The notes beneath the pieces were generated by a model. It made no database searches and had not been told where the DNA came from. It was given only the letters and a program-made list of their open reading frames with translations. From contig WQSN01000010.1 of NCBI GenBank assembly GCA_009787835.1, forward strand, positions 1 through 57,015: a stretch of 57,015 bases of DNA, in the 5' to 3' direction. This DNA is from Treponema sp. GTDB lineage: Bacteria; Spirochaetota; Spirochaetia; Treponematales; Breznakiellaceae. The translations under genes and the position numbers were made by a program. Numbering within the stretch: position 1 is the stretch's first letter; each line of letters begins with the position of its first letter. Positions 23,587-32,791 of this stretch are shown here, piece after piece.

Positions 23587-26430
23587 TTACCATTCAGCCG
23601 ACGGGCCGCGCACTACGCGGAATCCTACAACCCAGTTGGCTGAGTCGGGAGTGTTGCTGTTGCGCACAACGCTTCGCACATTTCCGACGGCATTGCTCCA
23701 GCCTCCGCCGCGGCGTACTCTTTCAGTCCCTGAAGGAGGACCTATCGGATTGCTGCCGGCTGCAGATGTATAAAAATAACTGTCCTTGTAAGAAGCAAAC
23801 CAATCCCAGCACCATTCGGATACATTTCCGCTCATGTCATAGATACCCAAGCCGTTAGGCTGTTTACTTCCCGCTGGTTGAGTTGCCTGATTGCCCGACA
23901 TCTCCGCCTGAACAGTAAGATTGTACCATGCCACTGTATCAGCGTTATTGCTTCCCGAGTATGTAAAATTTCCGGGCGAACCGTTTCCGCCTCTTGCGGC
24001 GTATTCCCATTCAGCCTCGGTTGGCAGGCGATAACCGGTTCTGGCGGTCAATGTCTGCGTTACAGTTGCATTGGTTATTGATTGTATACCGGGACTTCCT
24101 GTTCCTGATATTGGCGCGGTTGTTATACCGCTCATCGAATACACCTGGCTAAGTCCGGCGCTGGTACTAAGCTTCATGCAATAATCAATCGCGTCATACC
24201 ATGATACCCTCTCCACAGGGCGGTTAGTATTCCTTGAAAACTGGCTTGGGTTAGTTCCCATCACAGCCGCATAACCTCTGATCGTATTGTTCGGCGAATT
24301 TACTTCCGTTACCTCATACTTGCTTATGTAGAAACCGTCTACCCTAACGCGGCGCGTCGGATAAGCGTGGTACGCCGCAGGATTGCCTGAAACAGAGGAA
24401 TCGCCCATTGTAAAACTTCCCCGAGGAACCCAGACCATGTCCGGCACAGGCGGAACCCATCTCGCGTAAAGATTTAAAACACGGAGACTGCCTTCATTTA
24501 CTGTGTACATGTCATCAATGGTCTGACCGAACCTGTTATAGGAATGAAGATTGCCGCTGTTTCGCCATGATGCATTATTTATATTACTCAAATCGGTACT
24601 TTGAACAGGAAAAGCGCAATCCCAGCGTAAAAAAGACCAGTGATCTGCAGGATCATTCGGACCGCCCAGAGCGGGCATATAAGGTTCAATTATCCTGTCA
24701 CCGGCGCGGTAATACTGTTCAAGATATGGTTGTCCAGCAGGCGTATCCCATTGGGGAATTTTTCCTGCGGAAGTTCCCGTACCCGTACCCAGGTAGTACC
24801 TTACAACATATCCCGCGTCTAACCATCTGGCATACAGAGAAATACTGGATGTTATTGCCGTGTTGAAATCCCAGAGTGAGCCTGAAAAGCTGCTATTTGA
24901 ATACCAGCCGTCCAGAGTCTTGTTGACCGGACTTGTTAATTCCGGAGTTTGAACATGCTCACCGTGCCGGACAGGTTGACTTGCGACTTCGGATCCGTCT
25001 ATAAAAAATTTTACAGTGTAGGGGTTTATGGTCCATCCGGCGTACAGATACAGGGCATCCATGCCTATGATCTCGTCAGGGGTTGTTACTATATAACTCG
25101 TAAAATTAATGCTGTTTCCCGGCGTGCAGGCCGGATCAAAAAACCAGCCCCTGAAGGTATAACCGGTTCTGACCGGGCTGCCTGGATCCAAAATCTTATT
25201 ACCCGCGGGTATTGTAAAATTGGTGCGCGACATATCATTGCCGCCGTTTACCTTGAAAACTACAGTGCGCGTTTGAGGCAAATATTTTGCGTACAAATTC
25301 ATGCTTGATGTAACTATACCGTTGGTGAAGTCCCACGTGTTCTCAAAAGTATCTTCCGTGTACCAGCCGCTAAAAGATTCGCCTGTTCCAATCGACGGCG
25401 GGTTGGGCGGCTGGGTAACTTTACCTCCGTGAAGAACCGATTGTTTCTCGGGCGCGGCTGCGGTAGAAGGAGCTATAACAAAGGTAACAAAGTAGATGTT
25501 TGGAATCCATCTTGCGTACAGGGTAAGCGGACCATCTTGGGGAATATCAGAGTCGGTTATCTTCTTTACATTGAAATTCCATGTCAGACCTGAAAAACCG
25601 GGATCGACATACCAGCCGCCGAACGAATAGCCTGTTTTAATCAGCGGACCTGGATCCTGTATCAATCCATAACTTAACGATACGGAAAATTCATGATTAA
25701 GCGTTGTGGATCCGTCCGGCCGTGTTCCGCCATTTGCGTTGAAAAGTACTTTCCGCGTGTTAATTTCCCATTTTGCGTACAATGTTACATCAGAGGGAGG
25801 CGGAAAATTGAAGTCCCATTGCGATGTATATTCTGTGTTTGTGTACCAGCCGGCAAAACCGCGATCGTCAGGCAATACCGGCGGCTGAACAGGCTGAACA
25901 ATCCTGGAACCTGCGGCTATATACTGCTCGTTGATTGCGACAGCATTGGCTGGCAAAGCATCAAAACCGGGGTATGGATCGAAGTTGACTATATAAACCG
26001 GAGCAGCCGGATTCGGCGGATCAATCGCAGGAGGCGGGGTATATGGCACCCATCTTATTGAAAGTAAAATAAATCCGTCATTGTCAACATCATCCGCCTT
26101 TGTTATGGATCGCGATTCTATATCCCATTCATTTCCGTTTTCGTCAAACCAGCCGGCGAAACCGTCCGTACCCCTCACTACCGGCCGCAGCCTTCCGACT
26201 GTACTGCCCCATACTATCTTTATGGCTTTCGGCTGAGGAGTCCCGCCGTCAGTATCAAAGATAACAACGCCGAAATTATCTCCGCTTCCGTCCGGAGCCG
26301 CTATTTCCGGAACAAATACAATGTTTTCTTCAGTCCACCATGGCTCTATCCAGCTGTTATGGCAGGCTGTAAAACATGCGCCGGTTAATATAATTAAAGC
26401 AAAAATGAACCTGGTATAATAATTTTTCAT
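23587..26430 (-). CDS. Lipoprotein with InlB B-type repeats and a C-terminal SUMF1-like domain
   Basis: The 947-residue protein has a lipoprotein signal (IFALIILTGACFTAC). Residues ~55-660 hold about eight InlB B/Listeria-Bacteroides (Flg_new) repeats of ~70 residues, recognisable by GYSFGGWYVDPGF, GYTFRGWFFDPAC, DGWYSNSSFSG and the recurring LYA[KR]W endings. Residues ~668-947 form a SUMF1/formylglycine-enzyme-like domain (MVWVPRGSFTMG, GYRLPTEAEWEYAARGG, GLYDMSGNVSEW-like, RRGGGWSNAVGNVRSV). The active-site cysteine pair that FGE carries after RGG is absent, so it probably does not make formylglycine; such domains also serve as ligand- or sugar-binding folds. It is exposed on the cell surface or in the periplasm (inference). 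It lies 20 bases downstream of the OmpA-like gene. Confidence 0.88.
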   Translation of the reverse strand: MKNYYTRFIFALIILTGACFTACHNSWIEPWWTEENIVFVPEIAAPDGSGDNFGVVIFDTDGGTPQPKAIKIVWGSTVGRLRPVVRGTDGFAGWFDENGNEWDIESRSITKADDVDNDGFILLSIRWVPYTPPPAIDPPNPAAPVYIVNFDPYPGFDALPANAVAINEQYIAAGSRIVQPVQPPVLPDDRGFAGWYTNTEYTSQWDFNFPPPSDVTLYAKWEINTRKVLFNANGGTRPDGSTTLNHEFSVSLSYGLIQDPGPLIKTGYSFGGWYVDPGFSGLTWNFNVKKITDSDIPQDGPLTLYARWIPNIYFVTFVIAPSTAAAPEKQSVLHGGKVTQPPNPPSIGTGESFSGWYTEDTFENTWDFTNGIVTSSMNLYAKYLPQTRTVVFKVNGGNDMSRTNFTIPAGNKILDPGSPVRTGYTFRGWFFDPACTPGNSINFTSYIVTTPDEIIGMDALYLYAGWTINPYTVKFFIDGSEVASQPVRHGEHVQTPELTSPVNKTLDGWYSNSSFSGSLWDFNTAITSSISLYARWLDAGYVVRYYLGTGTGTSAGKIPQWDTPAGQPYLEQYYRAGDRIIEPYMPALGGPNDPADHWSFLRWDCAFPVQSTDLSNINNASWRNSGNLHSYNRFGQTIDDMYTVNEGSLRVLNLYARWVPPVPDMVWVPRGSFTMGDSSVSGNPAAYHAYPTRRVRVDGFYISKYEVTEVNSPNNTIRGYAAVMGTNPSQFSRNTNRPVERVSWYDAIDYCMKLSTSAGLSQVYSMSGITTAPISGTGSPGIQSITNATVTQTLTARTGYRLPTEAEWEYAARGGNGSPGNFTYSGSNNADTVAWYNLTVQAEMSGNQATQPAGSKQPNGLGIYDMSGNVSEWCWDWFASYKDSYFYTSAAGSNPIGPPSGTERVRRGGGWSNAVGNVRSVVRNSNTPDSANWVVGFRVVRGPSAEW

Positions 26431-26450
26431 ATTTTAACTCCTGTCAGCCT

Positions 26451-27614
26451 TTATTGATTTTCACTCTGGAAAACAACCAACTCAACCCTTCGGTTCACAT
26501 TCCAGTGGTCGCGCTCTCTGGTTATTGTCCTTGTGCCGCCGAAAGCGACAATGGATATCTGTTCATTTCTTACGCCCTTTGCCCTGAGCATCCTGGCGAT
26601 TTCGTGCGCGCGGTTCGCGCTGAGGGCCGCGAGAACCTGAATTTCTTCAGCGGCTCCCGTTACAGGGTTCGCGTGTCCTTCCAGCCTTACCTGACAATCC
26701 TGATTTTCAATTAAAAAACGCGCAATCTGATCAAGAACCAGATCGTTAAGCGCCATGGCATCGCGATCAATTTCCTCATTGTACCTGGATATATCAGGAC
26801 CGAATAATATATATTCAATCTGGGTGACCATCATTTTTCTGACAACTTCCTTGGTAATGGTCTGATATACTGTCTGAACAATAGTCTGATACACAGTCTC
26901 GACAACCGGAACATATTCGGTAACAGTCTCAATTACCGGCTGGAAAACAGTCTCGGTAATCGTCTCAATGACAGGCTGGTATACTGTCTCTGTAACAATA
27001 TCCGTTCTGACCCTGTCTACATATTCAGTTCTGTATATGATTTCAGGCTCTTTGGCAGGTTTATTTGAGAAAGGGTATTTGCGGCCGAATGTCAGGGCAA
27101 ATCCGTATTTAAACGGATACCCGCCGCGGGCGGAGGCTTCAATATGCCATGTGGGAGAAAGCGGAATTGAAATGCCGAGCGTTACATCTCCCAGTACTGA
27201 TGCGCGGGTATTTGTTCTGTCATACGAACCATCCCAACTGTCCTCCTTTCCCTTAACAGCTCCCAGAACTCCGGCTCCGCCCTGAATAAAAATATCTGTA
27301 GTTGTTTTGGCGGGATCGGTATTATTTACCGGAAAACGCAGAAAATTCCAGCGTAAATACCCTTGAGCCTCTAAAGTGATTATTCCGTCTGAACTGTAGC
27401 TTGCTCCGAATTTGCTCCCGATTGTTATGGCGGGTGTCAGGCGCAGCTTGGGATCAATTACAATTCCACCGGCAAAACCGTCTACCATGATTTCGCCCGC
27501 TATGCCTCCAAAATCCATTGCAAAATACGGCGGTTCCGCCGCCTGAGCATATAACTCATGCAGGAAAGCAATAAATACCAATAGCATAATTATATGTTTT
27601 TTTGTTTGAAACAT
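26451..27614 (-). CDS. OmpA-family outer-membrane protein with Thr/Val-rich linker
   Basis: The 387-residue protein has a signal peptide (MLLVFIAFLHELYA), an N-terminal beta-barrel-like part (~20-190, alternating strands ending in YGFALTFGRKYPF), a linker of short repeats built on ETVYQP, ETITETVFQP and QTVYQT (~200-260), and a C-terminal OmpA/Pal domain (~275-387) with VRLEGHANPVTG and SANRAHEIARMLRAKGV. The OmpA domain binds peptidoglycan. The regular linker could span the periplasm. AAAGGA precedes the ATG and a strong promoter lies 36-63 bases upstream. It is probably co-transcribed with the SUMF1/InlB-repeat lipoprotein downstream, which suggests a common envelope structure. Confidence 0.88.
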   Translation of the reverse strand: MFQTKKHIIMLLVFIAFLHELYAQAAEPPYFAMDFGGIAGEIMVDGFAGGIVIDPKLRLTPAITIGSKFGASYSSDGIITLEAQGYLRWNFLRFPVNNTDPAKTTTDIFIQGGAGVLGAVKGKEDSWDGSYDRTNTRASVLGDVTLGISIPLSPTWHIEASARGGYPFKYGFALTFGRKYPFSNKPAKEPEIIYRTEYVDRVRTDIVTETVYQPVIETITETVFQPVIETVTEYVPVVETVYQTIVQTVYQTITKEVVRKMMVTQIEYILFGPDISRYNEEIDRDAMALNDLVLDQIARFLIENQDCQVRLEGHANPVTGAAEEIQVLAALSANRAHEIARMLRAKGVRNEQISIVAFGGTRTITRERDHWNVNRRVELVVFQSENQ

Positions 27615-27649
27615 AATTACATTCCTTTCAAAATTAAATATTATATTAA

Positions 27650-27677
27650 ATTATAATACACATTTTCAAATAGTCAA
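27650..27677 (-). promoter_or_regulatory. Sigma-70-type promoter of the OmpA-like gene
   Basis: On the minus strand TTGACT (27672-27677) and TATAAT (27650-27655) are separated by 16 bases. The predicted start is near 27643, giving a leader of about 30 bases with AAAGGA before the ATG at 27614. Confidence 0.7.
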
Positions 27678-27725
27678 TGACATACACATTGTGAGTTAAA
27701 ATGATTTTGTATAATTTTAAATAAA

Positions 27726-28457
27726 TTAAGTCATTATAACCAATAAATTCCGTTCTTCATTGAGAAAAGGGACTTTATAAGGGAAAATTTCACAATTATA
27801 CAAAAAATTTTCTGTTTTTTTTCCTTTATTATTGGTTAGCTGTAAAATTTCCTGTTTAATTTTTTCACGGCGTCCTTTATACGCGGCGATAATGCCAGTG
27901 GAAGAACAAATATTGATGAATGTTTTTAATAACTTTGGTTCAAGCGGTTTAAATGCGCGAAATGTTACAAGAGAAAATTGTCCTGCTGCGGTTTTTTTCA
28001 GTTCATCTTCTTCCACAATGATATTTGAAAGGCCCAATAAAGCTTTTGTATTCCAAAGAAAACCGGCTCTTCGGCTCATGCGTTCAATCAGGGTGAAATG
28101 ACAGTCATGCAGGGTAATGGCCAGAGGAATACCAGGCAGCCCAGCGCCGGAACCGGCATCGGCAATTTTTAAACCGGAGGTATTCTGCGTTTTTTCGTTA
28201 TTATTAACTGACGCCAGTAACCTATGGATAATACCCAGCGGTGCGAGTGAATCCAGAATGTGTTTGATTACAAGCTCTTCGCTGTCCTTTACCCCTGTAA
28301 GACCATAAGCCAGGTTATAAAGTTCAATTTCCCTGATGTAACGATCAAGGAGCGATAAAATCTCTTCCATGCGCGGAACAAAAATGCGTTCAATATCACT
28401 GTCTGTATTACACAGAGTCTGTATACCGTCCGAAAGTATGGTCTGCCATGTTTTCAT
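27726..28457 (-). CDS. rsmG: 16S rRNA (guanine-527-N7)-methyltransferase
   Basis: RsmG uses S-adenosylmethionine to methylate G527 of 16S rRNA. The SAM-binding signature IADAGSGAGLPGIPLAI is unmistakable and is followed by the LIERMSRRAGFLW segment typical of the family. LVTFRAFKPLEPKLL is the later conserved core. The 243-residue length is slightly above the E. coli protein. The start codon directly follows the stop codon of the upstream SDF transporter gene (TAG then ATG) and lacks its own ribosome-binding site, so translation is probably coupled. It is the last gene of the minus-strand rpoN run; the usual gidA/parA neighbours are absent. Confidence 0.95.
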   Translation of the reverse strand: MKTWQTILSDGIQTLCNTDSDIERIFVPRMEEILSLLDRYIREIELYNLAYGLTGVKDSEELVIKHILDSLAPLGIIHRLLASVNNNEKTQNTSGLKIADAGSGAGLPGIPLAITLHDCHFTLIERMSRRAGFLWNTKALLGLSNIIVEEDELKKTAAGQFSLVTFRAFKPLEPKLLKTFINICSSTGIIAAYKGRREKIKQEILQLTNNKGKKTENFLYNCEIFPYKVPFLNEERNLLVIMT

Positions 28458-29693
28458 CTAGATAAATTGCGACAGCTTTTTATCCTCGTAGTATCCGCTT
28501 GTGCGCGCGATTATAAAAGTACCAAAAGCGCAGATCATTATATCAATAAATGTTCCAATGGCTATTAAATAAAAAGCCAGCGGTTTAAGGATTAGGTATC
28601 CTGCGCTGTATTCGCCGCCGCCGTAACCCATGCAAAGAACAGCTAACGCGATGTACGCGCCTTCACCGGGATGACGCGCGAGCAGGAAAGAAATCGCAAG
28701 GGCGCGCAAGCCGATGGAAAACAAATCATTGGCAGTTATGCTTAAATACGAATAGGATTTGATAATTACAATAAAAGCCGCCGCCGCTACCATCGCGCTG
28801 CCGCATCTGCAAAAGGTCGAATAGAGGGCTAAAGACAGTGCGCCGGATCGCCGCCTGACGCCGTGATTTTCCGCACAGTGGCGCTGCAGCACCGGAATGG
28901 AAAAATTTATATCGCCTGAAAAAAAGGCGGTAATCGCAGGCCCCAATGAACCGTAAAGAATGCGCCACGGGTTTACCTTCGGCCTTATAAAATAAAGCAT
29001 TATTGGCAATATAATAAAGCAAAGCACAATACTGAATACGCCAAGCATGATGATAAGATCCTTATAAATGTTTAATTTCATTATCTCATTGAACCGGACA
29101 GCCCAGTACGCCGAAAGCACTATTAATATAAAACCCAGTATTTCAGAAAAGAATGATCCAATGTGGTAAAAAACGCGTGACAGTGAATCAATTAACCCTA
29201 TTACAGGCTTGGTAAAATTTCTGTCGTAACTCAAACCCAGCCCAAGGAAGAACGCGAATATACATATTGGGAAAAGATAAATGCCTGTGCTTACCAGTAC
29301 GCTTAACATATTGGACGGGAACAGATCCATTATATTCGCTGCGGTTTCCAGACTTAATATTTCTACCTGTTCAACCCTTTCAATCGGAATTCTGGAAGGC
29401 GAGAAAAACAATGTTACCAGTATCCCGGAAGCGATTACAAAAACAGAAGCGGCGGTTATTAACAGAATGTTTTTTAATACCATAAGCCAGAATTTTTCTT
29501 CCTGGCGGAGTTCGTAAACGGCGAGTGTCAGGGAAAACACCAATACCGGAACCACTACATAACGCCCCACGCCGAGCGCCAGTTTTTCCAGCCACAGAAA
29601 AGAGGAAGCGATACCCGCATTTTCCGCCGGCAGCAGGAAACCGATTGTTACGCCCAGAGCCGCGCCGATGAGCAATTTAAGCCAAACTTTCAT
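28458..29693 (-). CDS. Dicarboxylate/amino acid:cation symporter (SDF family)
   Basis: The 411-residue polytopic protein begins with the typical first helix (KLLIGAALGVTIGFLLPA) and carries SDF/GltP-type features: a VPVLVFSLTLAVYEL segment, a re-entrant-loop-like AITAFFSGDINFSIPVLQRHC, SGALSLALYSTFCRCGSAMVAAAAF and late HPGEGAYIALAVLC. Such symporters take up glutamate, aspartate or C4-dicarboxylates with sodium or protons. The serine-rich loop and the NMDGT-like motif of classic GltP are not obvious, so the substrate may differ. AAGAGG precedes ATG 29693. Confidence 0.85.
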   Translation of the reverse strand: MKVWLKLLIGAALGVTIGFLLPAENAGIASSFLWLEKLALGVGRYVVVPVLVFSLTLAVYELRQEEKFWLMVLKNILLITAASVFVIASGILVTLFFSPSRIPIERVEQVEILSLETAANIMDLFPSNMLSVLVSTGIYLFPICIFAFFLGLGLSYDRNFTKPVIGLIDSLSRVFYHIGSFFSEILGFILIVLSAYWAVRFNEIMKLNIYKDLIIMLGVFSIVLCFIILPIMLYFIRPKVNPWRILYGSLGPAITAFFSGDINFSIPVLQRHCAENHGVRRRSGALSLALYSTFCRCGSAMVAAAAFIVIIKSYSYLSITANDLFSIGLRALAISFLLARHPGEGAYIALAVLCMGYGGGEYSAGYLILKPLAFYLIAIGTFIDIMICAFGTFIIARTSGYYEDKKLSQFI

Positions 29694-29741
29694 AAAACCT
29701 CTTGCAGACTAATGTATTTGAATATAACAGGACACCAGTCA

Positions 29742-30902
29742 TTATAATCTTATTATTTCTGAAGTTGTCAGAATTTCCGCTCCTGTTTCGGTCATCAGGA
29801 TGTCGTTTTCTATCCGGCATCCGCCATGTATTGGATCATAAAGACCCGGTTCAATTGTGAATATCATTCCAGGTTCCAGCGTCCATTTATTTTCGCCGCG
29901 GTTTCTGATATTCGGGTATTCATGTTCCTGAAGACCGATGCCGTGGCCAAGGCCGTGGGGCATCTGTTTTTTGGATTTCGCGAACAGGGCGTCTACCGCC
30001 GCGGCGACGTCTTTGGCGGGCGTTCCGTTATGCGCCATTGATAACGCGAGCTTATAGGCTTTTTCCACAAGGTTGACAAGCTTTTCCTGTTTGGGATTTA
30101 AATCGCGGGCGAATGTCATGGTAACATCGGTGCAGTATGCGCCGTATTTTACTCCGAAATCCAGAATGGATAATCCCTGTCCGCCGAACGGGGCGCATGT
30201 CCACGCGGGAAACGCGTGAATTGCGTAACTGCGCTCTGGCCCCGCGGCCAGGGTTTCAAAACTTGTTCCATCGCAGCCGCGCTTGCGCGATTCCACTTCG
30301 ATAAACAGCGCCGCGTCCGCCTCTGTCTTTATTTTTCCTGAACGCACATTCTTTTCCAGCAGATCAATTATTTCATTTGTGATCGAAGCGGCTTTCCTGA
30401 TAATGGCGATCTCTTCTTCATCTTTGACTGCCCGCAGTTTATTTATTTCTGCGGCGATGCCTTTTTCCCGGCACAGAATGTCATAATTTGTAAGTTCTCC
30501 TACATAATCAAGAAAAACAGGATATGGCGTTACAGGAGGTATCTCAATCTTTGAACCATAGGGGATATCAAATTTCTGGGTTACCGCAGTTATTGCGTTT
30601 AACGGTTTACGGTCAAAGTCGCTGTAGGAAGCGAGCAGCACAGGAGCGCCCGCTGCGCAGAGTTTTGCGAGGTTTATGTCCCATGCTACAAGCACTGCCT
30701 GACCGTTTACGGCGTTATCGCCTGCCTGGCGGTTCAGGGATATGAAGAGCAGAGCGTCCTGGGGGTGTCCCGTAAGCCAGCGGATATTCTGGTCCCTTCT
30801 GGTTTCGGTATCTTCCAGCATTACAAGTGATATGCCTTCATCGGCCATCCAGTTCCATATTTTTCCCAGCCGCATCGCCAAAGTGGCGGAATATTTTTCC
30901 AT
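29742..30902 (-). CDS. M24 family metallopeptidase (Xaa-Pro peptidase-like)
   Basis: The 386-residue protein has an N-terminal creatinase-like domain (~1-150) and a C-terminal pita-bread domain. All five metal-ligand motifs can be seen: DFGVKYGAYCTDVTMTF (two aspartates), GHGIGLQEHEYP (histidine), FTIEPGLYDP (glutamate) and RIENDIL (glutamate). Aminopeptidase P or prolidase activity on proline-containing peptides in the cytoplasm is likely; the exact specificity cannot be read. AAAGGA precedes ATG. It lies 36 bases after hpf on the same strand. Confidence 0.9.
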   Translation of the reverse strand: MEKYSATLAMRLGKIWNWMADEGISLVMLEDTETRRDQNIRWLTGHPQDALLFISLNRQAGDNAVNGQAVLVAWDINLAKLCAAGAPVLLASYSDFDRKPLNAITAVTQKFDIPYGSKIEIPPVTPYPVFLDYVGELTNYDILCREKGIAAEINKLRAVKDEEEIAIIRKAASITNEIIDLLEKNVRSGKIKTEADAALFIEVESRKRGCDGTSFETLAAGPERSYAIHAFPAWTCAPFGGQGLSILDFGVKYGAYCTDVTMTFARDLNPKQEKLVNLVEKAYKLALSMAHNGTPAKDVAAAVDALFAKSKKQMPHGLGHGIGLQEHEYPNIRNRGENKWTLEPGMIFTIEPGLYDPIHGGCRIENDILMTETGAEILTTSEIIRL

Positions 30903-30938
30903 GAGATTTTCCTTTTCTGTTATATGTTAAAAGGCGAG

Positions 30939-31229
30939 TTAACGTTTCTCCTTTACTTTTTCCTTTTCTTTGGTAATCTTTGTTTCAAGTTTATCCATCA
31001 TTATATCAATAGCCTTGGTAATTTCGAAATCCTCTTCCGCGACATGGATTGTAACTCCCCAGCGGAAATTTACATTTGCTTCGGCGATAAAGTTTTTGTC
31101 TTTTTTAATTGTAATAAGCAGATCAACAATCATATTTTCTGCATTGCGAATCCTGTCAATTTTCTTGTTCAGATACTCCCTGGCATCATCGTGCATTGTA
31201 AAATGTACCGCTTTAATTTCTGTATTCAT
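30939..31229 (-). CDS. hpf: Ribosome hibernation-promoting factor (short HPF)
   Basis: The ATG at 31229 follows GGAGG. The 96-residue protein has the beta-alpha-beta-beta-beta-alpha layout of HPF/YfiA: TEIKAVHFTMHDDAREYLNKKI, then VDLLITIKKDKNFIAEANVNF and a C-terminal helix EITKAIDIMMDKLETKITK. It lacks the extra C-terminal dimerisation domain of long HPF. The family binds the 30S decoding region and silences ribosomes in stationary phase. The order rpoN then hpf is the same as in many proteobacteria. A perfect 6-bp hairpin (31253-31258/31262-31267) lies in the leader between the two genes. Confidence 0.9.
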   Translation of the reverse strand: MNTEIKAVHFTMHDDAREYLNKKIDRIRNAENMIVDLLITIKKDKNFIAEANVNFRWGVTIHVAEEDFEITKAIDIMMDKLETKITKEKEKVKEKR

Positions 31230-31321
31230 TCCGAACCTCCATAAAATTTGGTCCCGCATACTGCGGGCATCTGGCGCACGGGCTGACACTCCATAAACGT
31301 AATACCCGGATGGCGTATGCT

Positions 31322-32758
31322 TTATGGGTGTAATACTCTTCGGGTGTAGGAAGAGCCCATATCAAGTTCTTTTCTATATTTTGCCACAGTTCTGCGTGCC
31401 AGCGCAATTCCTTTTTGATGCAGTAGGGCGGAAATGTCATTATCGGAGAGAAGGCGGTTTTCCGCGGTGATTATTTCCTTTATTATCTCTTTTACGCTTT
31501 CCTTTGAATATTTTGAACCGCTTGATCCTGTCCCGCTGATGGAATTCGTGAAAAAATACCTGATTTCATAAATTCCCCATTCGGTTTGCATATACTTACC
31601 GTTCGCGGTGCGGGAAATCGTTGTTTCATGAACATCCAGCTCTTTGGCTATGTCTCCCAGAGTCAGAGGAGCCAGGTATTTTGGGCCGTTTATGAAAAAT
31701 GAACGCTGAAATTCAAGAATTGCGTTAGCGACTCTTATAAGCGTCTTGTTGCGCTGGCTTAAATGGCTGATAAAGAGCCGTGCCTCTTTGGTCTTTTCCC
31801 GCGCAAAATCACGGGCGGCATCGTCATTTGCCGCGCTGCTGATTTCCCTGAAAAATTGATTTATTCCCAGCACCGGGAACGCTTCATCATTGAGGATGAT
31901 GGTAAAATCATTATTGTCCCTTATTACGCGGATATCCGGGACAACATAGCGTACATCCGCAGGAGCGAATGACCTGCCGGGAAAAGGCGAAAGTGTTTTT
32001 ATGTATTCGCAGATGAGCTTTATTTCATCTTCATCAATTTTAAGTTTTTTGGCGAGTACGGCGTATTTTTCGCGTTCCAGAAGCTCAAGATCATCCAGTA
32101 CTTTATCAATGACAGTTTGCGGACAGTTCTGCGGCGTTTCCTGCGAAAGACCGATTTGCACTTTTAAAGATTCCCTGTAATCTGTTGTGCAGGTTCCGAC
32201 TGGTTCAAGTCCCCTGACAAGTTCCATCGCCAGGGTCAGTCCGAAAGACCATTCCTGAACAGTTAATATTGACTTAACAGCCGCGTACAGTGTTTCCGGC
32301 CTTTCCTTGTGGAAACCGTCATCATTTAGATTTTGAATGAGCGTTTCTGCTATTACTCTGAGTTCAGCGTCAACAGGTTCAAGCTGCAATTGCCACAGAA
32401 GATGCTGCTGTAATGTTTCAGGCCGGGTAAGCGCTCCTTCGATAAACCGCTGATGTTCATCGGAAGCCTGCTGCGATCTCCGCCCGGGATCTGAAGAGGT
32501 TTCAAAATATTCATATATTTCTTCTTTTTCAGCGGATAGACCGGAATCCCGGTCATTTGATTCATCCAGACGGACTATGCTTTGATCTTCCAGTACTTCA
32601 AGAGCGGGGTTGCGATCCAGTTCCTGTTCAATTCGTTCGCGCAGATCCGCAACCGGCAGCTCCATCAGTTTAATTGACTGATAAAGCTGCGGATTCATCC
32701 TTAAACGCTGTTCCTGAACAAGGGACTGACGTTGAATTTGCATTTGAATATTATACAT
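31322..32758 (-). CDS. rpoN: RNA polymerase sigma-54 factor
   Basis: The product (478 residues) is a complete sigma-54. Region I (SLVQEQRLRMNPQLYQSIKLMELP, Gln/Leu-rich) binds enhancer-activator ATPases; an acidic region II follows; the core-binding domain carries DPxP-like LEPVGT and LSPFPGRSF motifs; the helix-turn-helix is ELDVHETTISRTANGKYMQT; and the RpoN box is ALARRTVAKYRKEL near the C-terminus. It reads -24/-12 promoters only with an AAA+ activator. I found no convincing -24/-12 site and no activator gene in the window. It heads a minus-strand run with hpf, a peptidase, a transporter and rsmG, and is divergent from the sugar symporter by 33 bases. Confidence 0.96.
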   Translation of the reverse strand: MYNIQMQIQRQSLVQEQRLRMNPQLYQSIKLMELPVADLRERIEQELDRNPALEVLEDQSIVRLDESNDRDSGLSAEKEEIYEYFETSSDPGRRSQQASDEHQRFIEGALTRPETLQQHLLWQLQLEPVDAELRVIAETLIQNLNDDGFHKERPETLYAAVKSILTVQEWSFGLTLAMELVRGLEPVGTCTTDYRESLKVQIGLSQETPQNCPQTVIDKVLDDLELLEREKYAVLAKKLKIDEDEIKLICEYIKTLSPFPGRSFAPADVRYVVPDIRVIRDNNDFTIILNDEAFPVLGINQFFREISSAANDDAARDFAREKTKEARLFISHLSQRNKTLIRVANAILEFQRSFFINGPKYLAPLTLGDIAKELDVHETTISRTANGKYMQTEWGIYEIRYFFTNSISGTGSSGSKYSKESVKEIIKEIITAENRLLSDNDISALLHQKGIALARRTVAKYRKELDMGSSYTRRVLHP

Positions 32759-32774
32759 TGATTGTCCGCAATTA

Positions 32775-32783
32775 TGCTATAAT
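32775..32783 (+). promoter_or_regulatory. Extended -10 promoter of the GPH symporter gene
   Basis: TGCTATAAT is an extended -10 element (TG one base before TATAAT), eight bases ahead of ATG 32792. No Shine-Dalgarno sequence lies between, so the mRNA would start at or within two bases of the start codon. No good -35 box is present, as is usual for extended -10 promoters. Confidence 0.5.
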
Positions 32784-32791
32784 ATTTTATT

